Below, one piece after another: positions 5,492 through 12,647 of a stretch of 13,008 nucleotides of DNA. Under the pieces are notes generated by a model. That model was not told the origin of the DNA and made no database searches. It saw only the letters and a list, made by a program, of their open reading frames with translations. Every line of letters starts with the position of its first letter. Positions within the stretch are counted from its first letter, which is position 1. The position numbers and the translations under genes were made by a program. The DNA lies in contig CALJUI010000065.1 in assembly GCA_937975735.1 (NCBI GenBank), forward strand, positions 1-13,008, read 5' to 3'. The stretch comes from an uncultured Rubrivivax sp. GTDB taxonomy: Bacteria > Pseudomonadota > Gammaproteobacteria > Burkholderiales > Burkholderiaceae_C.

Positions 5492-7369
5492 TCAGGCGGC
5501 CAGCGCGTCGACCTGGGTCGGCACGGTCAGCACGACGCAGGTGCCGGAACCGGGCACCGAGTCGACCGTCACCTCGGCGCCGATGCGTGCCGCGCGTTCC
5601 TTCATGATGCGCAGGCCGACATGGGTCTCGTCCGGCGCGCCCAGCGCCGGGTCGAAGCCGCGGCCGTCGTCGCGCACCTCGATGCGCCAGCTCGGGCCCT
5701 GCTGCACCTCGACCCAGACCTGGCTCGCGCCGGCGTGCTTGCGCACGTTGGACAACGACTCCTGCACCACGTGCAGCACCTGCACCTGCACGTCCGGCGG
5801 CAGCGGCAGGCCCTCGCCCTCGAGCTCGAGGGTGGTCGCCAGGCCCGTCTGGTGCTCGAACTTGCGCAGCGTCGTGCGCAGCGCCGGGCCGATGTCCTCG
5901 GCATTGGTGCGGGTGCGGAAGTGCACCAGCAGCTCGCGCACGTCGGCGGTGCTCTCGCGCACGCCGGCATCGAGTTCGCCGAGCACGCGGTCGATCGCCG
6001 CGGCGTCACGGCGTGCCGCGGCGTCGCGCAGCAGCTGGACCTGGATCTTCAGGAAGGCCAGCGACTGGGCGATGGAGTCGTGCAGCTCGCGCGCCAGCAG
6101 CGACCGCTCCTCGGCCACCGCCGATTCGCGATGCAGCGCCTCGGCGCGCAGGCCTTCCATCGCGCTGGCGAGGTGGCTGGCGAGCGCGTCGAGGTGGTGG
6201 CGCGCGTCGTCGTCGAGGGACACCGGCGCGTGGAAGAACAGGTCGATCTCGCCGAGCATGCGCTGCTGCAGCATCACCGGCACGCTGACGATCGACTGGT
6301 AGCCGGCGCGCGCGCAGTTGGCCATCGGGGTGGCGAGGTCGCTGCGGATCGGGATCACGCGGGTGTGCGCGCCGTCGCTGGGCTGGCCGCACAGGCAGTC
6401 GCCGGTGCGCACGCAGTGCTCGTCCTCGGCGATCGATTGCGGCAGGCAGTCGCCGGCCAGCAGCACGTAGCGCTGGTTCGACTCGTCGGACCAGCGGATC
6501 GCCGCGGCGTCGGCGCCGGCGATGCGCCGGATCTGGCCGACGAAGCCGCGCGCCATCTCGTCGAGCGTGCCGGCGCGGGCCAGGAACTCGCTGGCCGCGT
6601 ACAGCGTGGCCAGCCGCTCGCGTTCGAGTTCGAGGCGGGCGGTCTTCTCGCGCACCTTGAACTCGAGCTGGCGGTACAGGTTCTGAAGCGTCTCGGCCAT
6701 GCGGTTGAAGCCGTCGGCGAGGGTGCCGAACTCGTCGCGCGCGTCGAGGTCGACGCGGGTGCCGAGGTCGCCGTCCTGCACGCGCTGCAGGCCGGCGCGC
6801 AGCGCTTCCAGCGGCTGCAGCACGAAGACGTGGCCGGCGTAGAGCAGGGCCAAGGCGCTGGCGATCGCCAGCCCGACCATCGCCAGCTGGAACAGGCTGA
6901 GGATCGCCGTCCACGCCGTCAGCGAGTGTTCGATCGCGCCGACCAGGCCGTTGACCTGGGCGACGAAGGCGTTCGCCTGCTGCGAGACCTGCGCCGGCGG
7001 CGGTGTCACTTCGCCCAGCCAGTCGGCCTTCAGCGCGGTCCAGGCACGGGCCGTGCCGTCGAACTGGGTGCGGGTGGCGTCGTCCCAGGGCACGAACAGC
7101 GGCCGCGATGCGTCACCCTCGCGCAGCAGGGCCAGGCTCGCGTCGAAGGCCCGGGCATGGTCCAGCGCGGTGGCGTGGTCGCCGGTGCCCAGCGTCGCCG
7201 CCAGGCGCCAGGTCTGCATGCGCAGCCGGCCGGCCTCGTTGACCGCGGCCGCGCCGCCTTCGAGCTTCCAGCTGACCCACAGCGTCAGGCCGATCGACAC
7301 CAGCGCCAGCAGCAGCAAGGCGCTGCCGGTGAGCACGAGCTTGGTGGCCAGGGACCGCGACGAACGCAT
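5492..7369 (-). CDS. narX: NarX-type nitrate/nitrite sensor histidine kinase
   Basis: A 625-residue inner-membrane sensor kinase that detects periplasmic nitrate/nitrite and phosphorylates NarL. In order: first membrane segment (12-34), periplasmic domain with the ligand-binding P-box at 44-55 (VNEAGRLRMQTW), second membrane segment (about 155-178), HAMP (about 180-235), coiled coil (235-260), GAF-like central module with a cysteine cluster (C308, C319, C325, C327, C352), HisKA_3 dimerisation helix with phosphoacceptor H430 in ARELHDSIAQSL, then an HPK7-type ATPase with N541 in ESLSNVRKHAG, the DDGRGFD loop (567-573) and HVGLRIMKERA (583-593). Length and layout match NarX. The ATG at 7369 has no Shine-Dalgarno sequence but a TAGAGT hexamer exactly six bases upstream, and an FNR-like box lies about 50 bp upstream. 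It is co-transcribed with narL. Confidence 0.95.
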   Translation of the reverse strand: MRSSRSLATKLVLTGSALLLLALVSIGLTLWVSWKLEGGAAAVNEAGRLRMQTWRLAATLGTGDHATALDHARAFDASLALLREGDASRPLFVPWDDATRTQFDGTARAWTALKADWLGEVTPPPAQVSQQANAFVAQVNGLVGAIEHSLTAWTAILSLFQLAMVGLAIASALALLYAGHVFVLQPLEALRAGLQRVQDGDLGTRVDLDARDEFGTLADGFNRMAETLQNLYRQLEFKVREKTARLELERERLATLYAASEFLARAGTLDEMARGFVGQIRRIAGADAAAIRWSDESNQRYVLLAGDCLPQSIAEDEHCVRTGDCLCGQPSDGAHTRVIPIRSDLATPMANCARAGYQSIVSVPVMLQQRMLGEIDLFFHAPVSLDDDARHHLDALASHLASAMEGLRAEALHRESAVAEERSLLARELHDSIAQSLAFLKIQVQLLRDAAARRDAAAIDRVLGELDAGVRESTADVRELLVHFRTRTNAEDIGPALRTTLRKFEHQTGLATTLELEGEGLPLPPDVQVQVLHVVQESLSNVRKHAGASQVWVEVQQGPSWRIEVRDDGRGFDPALGAPDETHVGLRIMKERAARIGAEVTVDSVPGSGTCVVLTVPTQVDALAA

Positions 7370-7375
7370 GTCCGC

Positions 7376-7381
7376 ACTCTA
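7376..7381 (-). promoter_or_regulatory. Probable -10 element, leaderless start of narX
   Basis: The minus strand reads TAGAGT, six bases (GCGGAC), then the narX ATG. There is no Shine-Dalgarno sequence. If transcription starts at the ATG, the nearby FNR-like box is centred at about -51.5. Confidence 0.45.
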
Positions 7382-7413
7382 GGGCAGCCACGCGCGCTGG
7401 CGTGAGCGCTTGA

Positions 7414-7427
7414 TTGACTCAGATCAA
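7414..7427 (-). promoter_or_regulatory. FNR/ANR-like box upstream of narXL
   Basis: The minus strand reads TTGAT-CTGA-GTCAA, nine of ten bases of the FNR consensus TTGAT-N4-ATCAA. It overlaps the TGA stop codon of the EamA gene and is centred about 51 bp upstream of the narX ATG. Its core CTTGATCTGA is identical to that of the box upstream of narK1. Anaerobic activation of narXL is the likely consequence, but the spacing differs from the usual -41.5 or -61.5 if narX is leaderless. Confidence 0.65.
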
Positions 7428-8317
7428 GCCGGACGCGGAATCAGCCGTCGCCAAAGGCCGGTGGCCAGGGCGGTGCCGATCAGGATGACGGCGCAGCCGG
7501 CGATCGTCGCCGGATCGACGGCCTCGCCGAGGAAGACCGCACCCCAGCCGACCGCGAATGCGGGGATCAGGAAGGTCACCGCGCTGGCGTTCGCCGGTCC
7601 GGCGTGGGCGATCAGCCGGAAGTACAGGATGTAGGCCAGTGCCGTGCAGGCCACCGACAGCACCAGCGCCGCACCCCAGGCGCCGGTCGACGGTGGATCG
7701 GTGGGCCAGGCCCACCAGGCCGGACCGACCAGCGCCAGTGCGGCCGACAACTGGCTGCCGGCGGCCACTGCCAGCGTCGGCACGCCGGTCAGGCGCCGCT
7801 TCGTGTAGTTGGCCGAGAAGCCGTACAACGCCGCGGCGGCGATGCAGGCGGCGACCGCCACCGACGGGCTGACGCCGTGCGCGCCGGGTCGCAGGCTGGC
7901 CTCGTCGAGCGCCAGCCAGGCCACGCCGAGGAAGCCGATCGCCAGCCCGGCCCAGCGCAGCCGGTCGAGTCGGTCGCCGAGCCAGAGCCAGGCGAACAGC
8001 GCCGCCCACAACGGCGTCGTCGCATTGAAGATCGCCGCCAGCCCGCCGGTGATCGCCAGCACGGCCAGCGTGAACAGCAGGAAGGGCAAGGCCGAATTCG
8101 TGATGCCGACGAGCAGGATCGGTCGCCAGTGCGTGCGCAGCGCCGCCACCTCGCCGCGCCGGGCGAGCAGCGGCAGCAGCACCAGGGCCGCACCCGCGAC
8201 GCGCAGGAAGACCAGCGCCAGCGGCCCGAACTCCGGCGCGGCAATGCGCATGAACAGGAAGGCCGCGCCCCACAGCGCGGCCAGCACGATCAGGTCGGCG
8301 GTGTCGCGGCCCGTCAA
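7424..8317 (-). CDS. EamA/DMT-family transporter (RhaT-like exporter)
   Basis: A 297-residue inner-membrane protein with about ten hydrophobic helices arranged as two EamA repeats. Repeat one runs from ALWGAAFLFMRIA through the PLWAALFAWLWLGDRL block (about residue 110), and repeat two includes ALYGFSANYTKRR and ends with AVGWGAVFLGEAVDPATIAGCAVILIG, the typical EamA helix 9-10 motif with a conserved glutamate. Members usually export metabolites or amino acids; the substrate here cannot be read. The start is inferred to be TTG at 8317, overlapping the ogt stop as TTGA. The next in-frame ATG, about 20 codons later, would delete most of the first helix. The overlap implies co-translation with the repair genes upstream, an association whose logic is unclear. 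Confidence 0.85.
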   Translation of the reverse strand: MTGRDTADLIVLAALWGAAFLFMRIAAPEFGPLALVFLRVAGAALVLLPLLARRGEVAALRTHWRPILLVGITNSALPFLLFTLAVLAITGGLAAIFNATTPLWAALFAWLWLGDRLDRLRWAGLAIGFLGVAWLALDEASLRPGAHGVSPSVAVAACIAAAALYGFSANYTKRRLTGVPTLAVAAGSQLSAALALVGPAWWAWPTDPPSTGAWGAALVLSVACTALAYILYFRLIAHAGPANASAVTFLIPAFAVGWGAVFLGEAVDPATIAGCAVILIGTALATGLWRRLIPRPA

Positions 8318-8811
8318 GGCAACCGCCGCTGGCCGGACTCGTGGGACAGCAGGGCGGCCTTGCGCGGCAGCCCGCCGGCGTAGCCGGTGAGCGTGCCGTC
8401 GCGGCCGATGACCCGGTGGCAGGGCACGATGATGGCCACCGGGTTGCGGCCGTTGGCGCTTCCCACCGCGCGCACCGCGCGCGGCGAGCCGACCCGCGCG
8501 GCGATGTCGGCGTAGCTGCAGGTGCCGCCGGCGGGGATGTCGCGCAGCGCGGCCCAGACGGCGCGCTGGAACGGCGTGCCTTGCAGTTCCAGCGTGACCG
8601 TGAACCGCGTGCGCGGGTTTTGCCAGTAGGCCGCAAGCTGCGCGCCGGCCGCGGCCAGCCAGCGCTGGCTGGGGTCGGTCGGCACGCCGTCGAAGTCCGG
8701 GCTGTCGAAGTTGAGCCAGGCCAGTCCGCGCGCGGTCGCCGCCGCATGCAGCGGGCCGATCGGCGAGTAGAAGCGGGCCTGGGCGATCAGGTCGCTCGGG
8801 GCGGTGGTCAT
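8314..8811 (-). CDS. ogt: Methylated-DNA--protein-cysteine methyltransferase
   Basis: A 165-residue suicide repair protein that transfers methyl groups from O6-methylguanine (and O4-methylthymine) in DNA to its own cysteine. The C-terminal domain shows TPFQRAVWAALRDIPAGGTCSYADIAARVGSPRAVRAVG, the AxxNPxxxxxPCHRVI active-site block with C131 in PCHRV, then GYAGGLPRKAALL, all matching the Ogt/AGT family. The N-terminal half (1-75) is the shorter, less conserved family domain. The ATG at 8811 overlaps the stop of the Ada-AlkA gene as ATGA, a translational-coupling arrangement. Together with its neighbour it supplies the second half of the E. coli Ada activity as a separate protein. Confidence 0.95.
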   Translation of the reverse strand: MTTAPSDLIAQARFYSPIGPLHAAATARGLAWLNFDSPDFDGVPTDPSQRWLAAAGAQLAAYWQNPRTRFTVTLELQGTPFQRAVWAALRDIPAGGTCSYADIAARVGSPRAVRAVGSANGRNPVAIIVPCHRVIGRDGTLTGYAGGLPRKAALLSHESGQRRLP

Positions 8812-10247
8812 GCGGTCTCCAGGTGGTGCCACAGCTGCAGCACGGCGTAGCCGCGCCAGGGGCGCCAGGCCTCGGCCTGCGCGGCGGCCAGCTTTGGGTC
8901 GCGCGTGCCCAACGCGTTGAGCACGCCGATGTCGGTGGCGGGAAAGGCATCGGGCCAGGCGAGCACGCGCAGCGCGATCATCTGCGCGGTCCACTCGCCG
9001 ATGCCGGGCAGCGCGCGCAGCGCGTCGAGCGTCGGCTGCAGCGGCGCGTCGGGGGTCAGCGTCAGCCGTCCGTCGGCCACCGCCGAGGCCAGCGCCTGCA
9101 GCGCGCCGACCCGCTGGCGAACGATGCCGAGCGCGCCGAGTGCCGCGGGCGCGGCGGCGGCGATCGTCGCCGCGTCGGGGAACAGGTGGGTCAGTCCAGG
9201 CCAGGGCGTCTCGATCGACGCGCCGATCGCGTGCACCAGGCGCTGCGTCAGCGTGCGGGCCGCCTTCACGCTGACCTGCTGGCCGAGCACGATCCGCGCC
9301 GCGGTCTCGAAGCCGTCGATGCTGCCGGGCAGGCGGTTGCCGGTGCGGGCGGGCCAAGGCATCGCGGCGTCGATCGGGGCCGGGTCGGCGTCCAGGTCGA
9401 GGGCATGGCGCAGCCGCGGAATCAGCGCCCCGAGCGCCGGCGCGAGGGCGGGGGCGACGGCCAGATGGACCTCGTCGCGCTCCGGCCGCCAGCGCCAGGC
9501 GATCCAGCCGGCGAGACGGCGCCCGCGGTGCGTGACGGCCAGCGTGCGGCGCAGCGCGAGGCCGTCGCCGGCTTCCTCGACGCCGTCGATCGCCCGCTGC
9601 GCGAAGAAGCGGTGCATGGCCTCGGCGTCGTAGGGCGGACGCCAGGCCAGGCGAAGCGTCGGCGCCACGCTGCCGCCGCCGTCGCGCTGCCGGCGCAGGC
9701 GCGTCGGCGCCATCCGGTAGCGCTCCGCGAAGGCCGCGTTGAAGCGGCGCAGGCTGTCGAAGCCGCTGGCCAGGGCGACCTGGGCCACCGGCTCGGCGGT
9801 GTCGGTCAGCAGCTGCTTGGCCAGCAGCAGGCGCTGGGTCGCGAGGAAGTCGCGCGGCGGCACGCCGTGGGCCTTGATGAAGATGCGGCGCAGGTGGCGG
9901 TCGGTGACGCCGAGCCGCGCCGCGATCGCCGGCAGGCGCACGGCCTCGCCGGCGTGCACGGCCTGCTCGATCCAGCGTGCGGCGGTGCCGGCCAGCGTCG
10001 CCGACGAGTCCATCGCCGACAGCCCCGGCGCGATCTCGGGCCGGCACTTCAGGCAGGGGCGGAACGAGGCCGCCTCGGCCTGCTCGCGGGTCGGGAAGAA
10101 GCGGCAGTTCTCGCGCCGCGGCGTGCGCACGCGGCACACCGGCCGGCAGTACACGCCGGTGGAGGTGACGCCGACGAACAGCCGCCCGTCGAAGCGCGGA
10201 TCGCGTGTGCGCAGCGCGAGGTAGGCGGCGTCGGCATCCAGGACCAT
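8808..10247 (-). CDS. alkA: Ada N-terminal/AraC regulator fused to AlkA 3-methyladenine DNA glycosylase
   Basis: A 479-residue bifunctional protein of the adaptive response to alkylation damage. Residues 1-75 are the Ada zinc domain with four cysteines C34, C38, C65 and C68. C34 matches E. coli Ada C38, which takes the methyl group from DNA phosphotriesters and switches the protein into an activator. Residues 85-187 are an AraC-type DNA-binding domain (RHLRRIF and SGFDSLRRFNAAF). Residues about 197-300 match the AlkA N-terminal domain. The rest is the HhH-GPD glycosylase: LGQQVSVKAARTL (321-333), the hairpin LPGIGEWTA (413-421) and catalytic D439 in FPATD. It removes 3-methyladenine and related bases. 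The ATG at 10247 has TATCAT six bases upstream and no Shine-Dalgarno sequence. It heads an operon with ogt and the EamA gene, and is probably autoregulated. Confidence 0.96.
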   Translation of the reverse strand: MVLDADAAYLALRTRDPRFDGRLFVGVTSTGVYCRPVCRVRTPRRENCRFFPTREQAEAASFRPCLKCRPEIAPGLSAMDSSATLAGTAARWIEQAVHAGEAVRLPAIAARLGVTDRHLRRIFIKAHGVPPRDFLATQRLLLAKQLLTDTAEPVAQVALASGFDSLRRFNAAFAERYRMAPTRLRRQRDGGGSVAPTLRLAWRPPYDAEAMHRFFAQRAIDGVEEAGDGLALRRTLAVTHRGRRLAGWIAWRWRPERDEVHLAVAPALAPALGALIPRLRHALDLDADPAPIDAAMPWPARTGNRLPGSIDGFETAARIVLGQQVSVKAARTLTQRLVHAIGASIETPWPGLTHLFPDAATIAAAAPAALGALGIVRQRVGALQALASAVADGRLTLTPDAPLQPTLDALRALPGIGEWTAQMIALRVLAWPDAFPATDIGVLNALGTRDPKLAAAQAEAWRPWRGYAVLQLWHHLETA

Positions 10248-10253
10248 GCCGTC

Positions 10254-10259
10254 ATGATA
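10254..10259 (-). promoter_or_regulatory. Probable -10 element, leaderless start of the ada-alkA operon
   Basis: The minus strand reads TATCAT, six bases (GACGGC), then ATG at 10247. TATCAT matches the TATAAT consensus at four or five positions depending on alignment. No good -35 is visible, as expected for an activator-dependent promoter. Confidence 0.55.
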
Positions 10260-10281
10260 GGCGGCGGCCGGCGCCGGACTC

Positions 10282-10289
10282 GCCGCTTT
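10282..10289 (-). promoter_or_regulatory. Ada-box-like sequence upstream of the ada-alkA operon
   Basis: The minus strand reads AAAGCGGC, six of eight bases in common with the E. coli Ada box AAAGCGCA. If transcription starts at the ATG (10247), the AAAGCG core covers about -42 to -37, the place where activators touch a weak -35. This is a short match in GC-rich DNA, so it remains tentative. Confidence 0.35.
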
Positions 10290-10290
10290 C

Positions 10291-10312
10291 GGACCCGTCC
10301 CTGGACGGGCCC
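10291..10312 (-). terminator. Strong hairpin after the chemotaxis receptor gene
   Basis: GGACCCGTCC-CT-GGACGGGCCC forms a 10-bp stem with one mismatch, including a perfect 7-bp core CCCGTCC/GGACGGG. It begins eight bases beyond the stop codon of the receptor gene on the minus strand. No T-run follows, so it would be a non-canonical or Rho-assisted terminator. Confidence 0.55.
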
Positions 10313-10319
10313 GGGCCGG

Positions 10320-11972
10320 TCAGCCGGCAGCCCAGGCGAGGGCGGGGCGCGGCGACGCGGTTTCGGGCGCGGGCACTGGCCGCGCCGGCTCGGCGCCGAC
10401 CCGGAACACCGCGACGGCGGCGACCAGCTGCTGCGCCTGCTGGCGCATGCTTTCGGCGGCCGCGGCGCTCTGTTCCACCAGCGCCGCGTTGCGCTGCGTC
10501 GTCTCGTCGAGCTGGGCGATGGCCTGGCCGACCTGCGCCACGCCGGTGCTCTGCTCGACGCTGGCGGCGCTGATCTCGCCGACGATGTCGCTGACCCGGC
10601 GGATCGCGCCGACCACCTCCTGCATCGTGCGGCCGGCCTCGTCGACCAGCGTCGTGCCCTGCTCGACGCGCTGCACGCTGGTGTCGATCAGGCCCTTGAT
10701 CTCCTTGGCGGCTTGCGCGCTGCGCTGGGCCAGGCTGCGGACCTCGGCGGCGACCACCGCGAAGCCGCGGCCCTGGTCGCCGGCGCGCGCCGCCTCGACC
10801 GCGGCGTTCAGCGCGAGGATGTTGGTCTGGAACGCGATGCCGTCGATCACCGAGATGATCTCGGCGATCTGGCGGCTGCTGTCGGTGATGCCCTTCATCG
10901 TGTCGACGACGCGGCCGACGACCTCGCCGCCGCGGGTCGCCACCGCCGACGCGCCCTGCGCGAGCTGGTCGGCCTGGCGCGCGTTGTCGGCGTTGTGGCG
11001 CACGGTGGTGCCGAGCTCCTCCATCGTCGAGGCGGTCTGCTGCAGCGCGCTGGCCTGCTGCTCGGTGCGCGCCGACAGGTCCTGGTTGCCCTGGGCGATC
11101 TGCACGCTGGCGGTGGCCACGCTCTCGGCACCGTGGCGCACGTGCATCACCGTGCGGCTCAGGCTCGCCTGCATCGCCGCCAGCCGCGCGAGCAGGCTGC
11201 GGGCGTCGCCGTGGCGGGGGTCGATCGCGGTGCCCAGGTCGCCGTCGGCCACCGCGCGGGCGACCAGCACCGCAGCGCGCGGTTCGCCGCCGAGCTGGTT
11301 GAGCAGCCGCCGGGTGATCGACCAGGCCAGCAGCGCGCCGATCAGCATGGCCGCAGCGGCGATGCCGGCGAGGATCGCGGTGGTCCGCTGCGTCGTCTCG
11401 TGGGCCTGGGCGGCCGCCGCCTGGCCGCCGGCCAGGCTGGCGGCGACGAGTTCGTTCAGGCTGTCGATGTTCTTCTGGAACGCGGTCTTGGCGCCGAAGT
11501 CGCTCGCCTCGATCGCGTCCTCGTGCTTGCCGGCACGGCCGTGCGCCACGACGCGGCCGCCGAACTCGAGGTAGCCGGCCCAGGCTGCCTTCAGCGTGGC
11601 GACGCGGGCGCGTTCGCCCTCGTCGTCGAACGCCGTGCCGACGGCGTCCAGGTGAGCGCCGATCGACTTGGCCAGCGCGGCCATGCCGTCCTCGTAGCTG
11701 GTCTGGTTCTTCGGGTTCTCGGTGCGGCTGTGCTTGACCTCGAGTTCGCGGTACTCGCGGACCTCGGTGCGCATCTCCGCCAGGTGGCCGATCCCGGCCA
11801 GCCACTTGTCGGCCAGACGACGCGCGGTGTCGTCGACGCGGTCGATCGCGCCGAAGGCGATCGCGGCGACGAGCGCGGTCAGCGCCAGCATCACGCCGAA
11901 GGCCGAATAGAGCGTACGGCCGACGGGCAGGTAGCGCAGGGTCTCTCGCAGACGTTGGAAGGCGGGCGGCAT
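10320..11972 (-). CDS. Methyl-accepting chemotaxis protein
   Basis: A 550-residue inner-membrane chemoreceptor that controls CheA through CheW. Layout: membrane segment 1 (about 23-44), periplasmic four-helix-bundle sensor (about 45-196), membrane segment 2 (about 197-218), HAMP (about 219-271) and cytoplasmic signalling domain to about 525. The signalling tip at 377-413 (DGIAFQTNILALNAAVEAAR, then GRGFAVVAAEVRSLA) is nearly invariant in the family. The signalling domain is of the same helix class as Tsr/Tar. The tail is Pro/Ala-rich and ends in AWAAG, so the NWETF-type CheR/CheB docking pentapeptide is absent. The ligand cannot be inferred. The ATG at 11972 has GGAG seven bases upstream; the frame stays open to 12185, but that extension runs through the decayed LytTR copy. 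It stands alone, with a hairpin after it. Confidence 0.94.
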   Translation of the reverse strand: MPPAFQRLRETLRYLPVGRTLYSAFGVMLALTALVAAIAFGAIDRVDDTARRLADKWLAGIGHLAEMRTEVREYRELEVKHSRTENPKNQTSYEDGMAALAKSIGAHLDAVGTAFDDEGERARVATLKAAWAGYLEFGGRVVAHGRAGKHEDAIEASDFGAKTAFQKNIDSLNELVAASLAGGQAAAAQAHETTQRTTAILAGIAAAAMLIGALLAWSITRRLLNQLGGEPRAAVLVARAVADGDLGTAIDPRHGDARSLLARLAAMQASLSRTVMHVRHGAESVATASVQIAQGNQDLSARTEQQASALQQTASTMEELGTTVRHNADNARQADQLAQGASAVATRGGEVVGRVVDTMKGITDSSRQIAEIISVIDGIAFQTNILALNAAVEAARAGDQGRGFAVVAAEVRSLAQRSAQAAKEIKGLIDTSVQRVEQGTTLVDEAGRTMQEVVGAIRRVSDIVGEISAASVEQSTGVAQVGQAIAQLDETTQRNAALVEQSAAAAESMRQQAQQLVAAVAVFRVGAEPARPVPAPETASPRPALAWAAG

Positions 11973-12308
11973 GCTCGGGCTCCGGATCAGAAATGGGGTC
12001 AACCCAGGAGCTTTCGGCCGCCGGCGGCGAAACTGAACCGCCTTGGTGCGTCGACGACGCGCCACATCGCCTTGAACAGGAGCACGCAGGCCCGGCTGAC
12101 CGGCAGTTCGCGATCGTGACCGTTCGGTCGCACGAACTCCCGGCTCGCCTCGGCGGATCGTCCCGAGACTTGCCCGGCGCGGCACGGCGTTGCGTCTGGG
12201 GTCAGGGCAGCGGCCGCCCGCCGCAGGTCATCGACGGACGCGATGCCGCGTCCTCGCAGCCGTCGGCACTCCGTGAATCGGGGCCATGCCTCGAACGCCG
12301 CCGCGGTG
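11973..12308. other. Stretch without an intact gene
   Basis: About 335 bp between the chemotaxis gene and the small membrane-protein gene. It holds the chemotaxis ribosome binding site (11980-11983), a decayed LytTR fragment (12062-12153) and two copies of TGGGGTCA-like sequence near 11994-12001 and 12197-12204. An open frame crosses it on the minus strand (11999-12517), but its composition resembles no protein family outside the LytTR fragment. No RNA gene was recognised. Confidence 0.6.
12062..12153 (-). pseudogene. Decayed copy of the 3' end of the LytTR regulator gene
   Basis: On the minus strand this stretch would encode SREFVRPNGHDRELPVSR followed by ACVLLFKAM, against SRLFVRLNGHDRELPVSR and AYVHLFKAM at the end of the intact LytTR gene. 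By eye about 10 of roughly 90 bases differ, so identity is near 89%. The stop codon TAG of the intact gene reads TGG here, and the similarity ends upstream at about 12153. No receiver or complete LytTR domain remains. It is a duplicated 3' fragment in the same orientation, about 580 bp from its parent, with the small membrane-protein gene between. Confidence 0.75.
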
Positions 12309-12635
12309 TCAGCGCCGGCGGTCTTTGTCGGTGCCGTCGATTTTCTCCGGCACCTCGCGCACGGCGCCATCGATGACGTCGTCGTCCCGACGCTCAGGTC
12401 CGCCGCGGGGGCCCGGCCCGCGCTCGCGGCGCGGAAAGCCGCCGCGGTAGACCCTGAACGCCGCGCCATTCGGTCGCCGCCCCCGCACGAGGGCCCAGAT
12501 CCAGACCACCGCGGCAACCATCAGGCCGAACAGCAGCGCCGCGACCATCAGCACGAAGGCGGCCATCGCGACGACGGCCGCGAGGACGGCGCCGAGGATG
12601 CGGGCCGGGATGCCGGAGGAGGTGGAAGCTGCCAC
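12309..12635 (-). CDS. Small membrane protein, hypothetical
   Basis: A 108-residue protein with two closely spaced hydrophobic stretches at about 12-50 (AVLAAVVAMAAFVLMVAALLF and LMVAAVVWIWALV), probably a helical hairpin in the inner membrane. A basic, glycine- and arginine-rich segment (RGRRPNG, then RGGFPRRERGPGPRGG) and a charged tail with DDDVIDGAVREVPEKI follow. I do not recognise a named family. The start is GTG at 12635, nine bases after the stop codon of the LytTR gene. The hexamer TAGGCT, whose TAG is that stop codon, lies six bases before the GTG. It is probably co-transcribed with the regulator as well. Its close linkage suggests a role related to that regulator, but this is only inferred. 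Confidence 0.7.
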   Translation of the reverse strand: MAASTSSGIPARILGAVLAAVVAMAAFVLMVAALLFGLMVAAVVWIWALVRGRRPNGAAFRVYRGGFPRRERGPGPRGGPERRDDDVIDGAVREVPEKIDGTDKDRRR

Positions 12636-12641
12636 CCCCGA

Positions 12642-12647
12642 AGCCTA
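12642..12647 (-). promoter_or_regulatory. -10-like hexamer overlapping the LytTR stop codon
   Basis: The minus strand reads TAGGCT, six bases (TCGGGG), then the GTG start at 12635. The first three bases are the stop codon of the upstream gene. It has the same hexamer and spacing as the starts at 3559 and 3889. It may give the small membrane-protein gene its own leaderless transcript. Confidence 0.35.

Noticed and set aside
4524..7405. Long plus-strand open frames (4524-6302 and 5477-7405)
   Set aside because: Both are antisense to narL and narX and show no recognisable domain.
8823..12119. 1098-residue open frame on the plus strand, the longest in the window
   Set aside because: It is antisense to ada-alkA and the chemotaxis receptor, with low-complexity Arg/Gly/Ala/Asp composition. 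The minus-strand genes carry clear catalytic and signalling motifs.
11973..12185. Extension of the chemotaxis receptor to an ATG at 12185
   Set aside because: The added residues are Arg-rich, unlike receptor N-termini, and run antisense-like through a decayed LytTR fragment. GGAG precedes the ATG at 11972.
11987..12204. AAATGGGGTCA and CTGGGGTCAG motifs, reminiscent of sequences near REP-associated transposases
   Set aside because: Only two short partial copies are present, with no inverted partner and no transposase. This is too weak to call a mobile element.
11999..12517. 172-residue minus-strand open frame
   Set aside because: It overlaps the better-supported membrane-protein gene in another frame. 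Its only recognisable part is the LytTR 3' fragment, so it is not treated as a gene.
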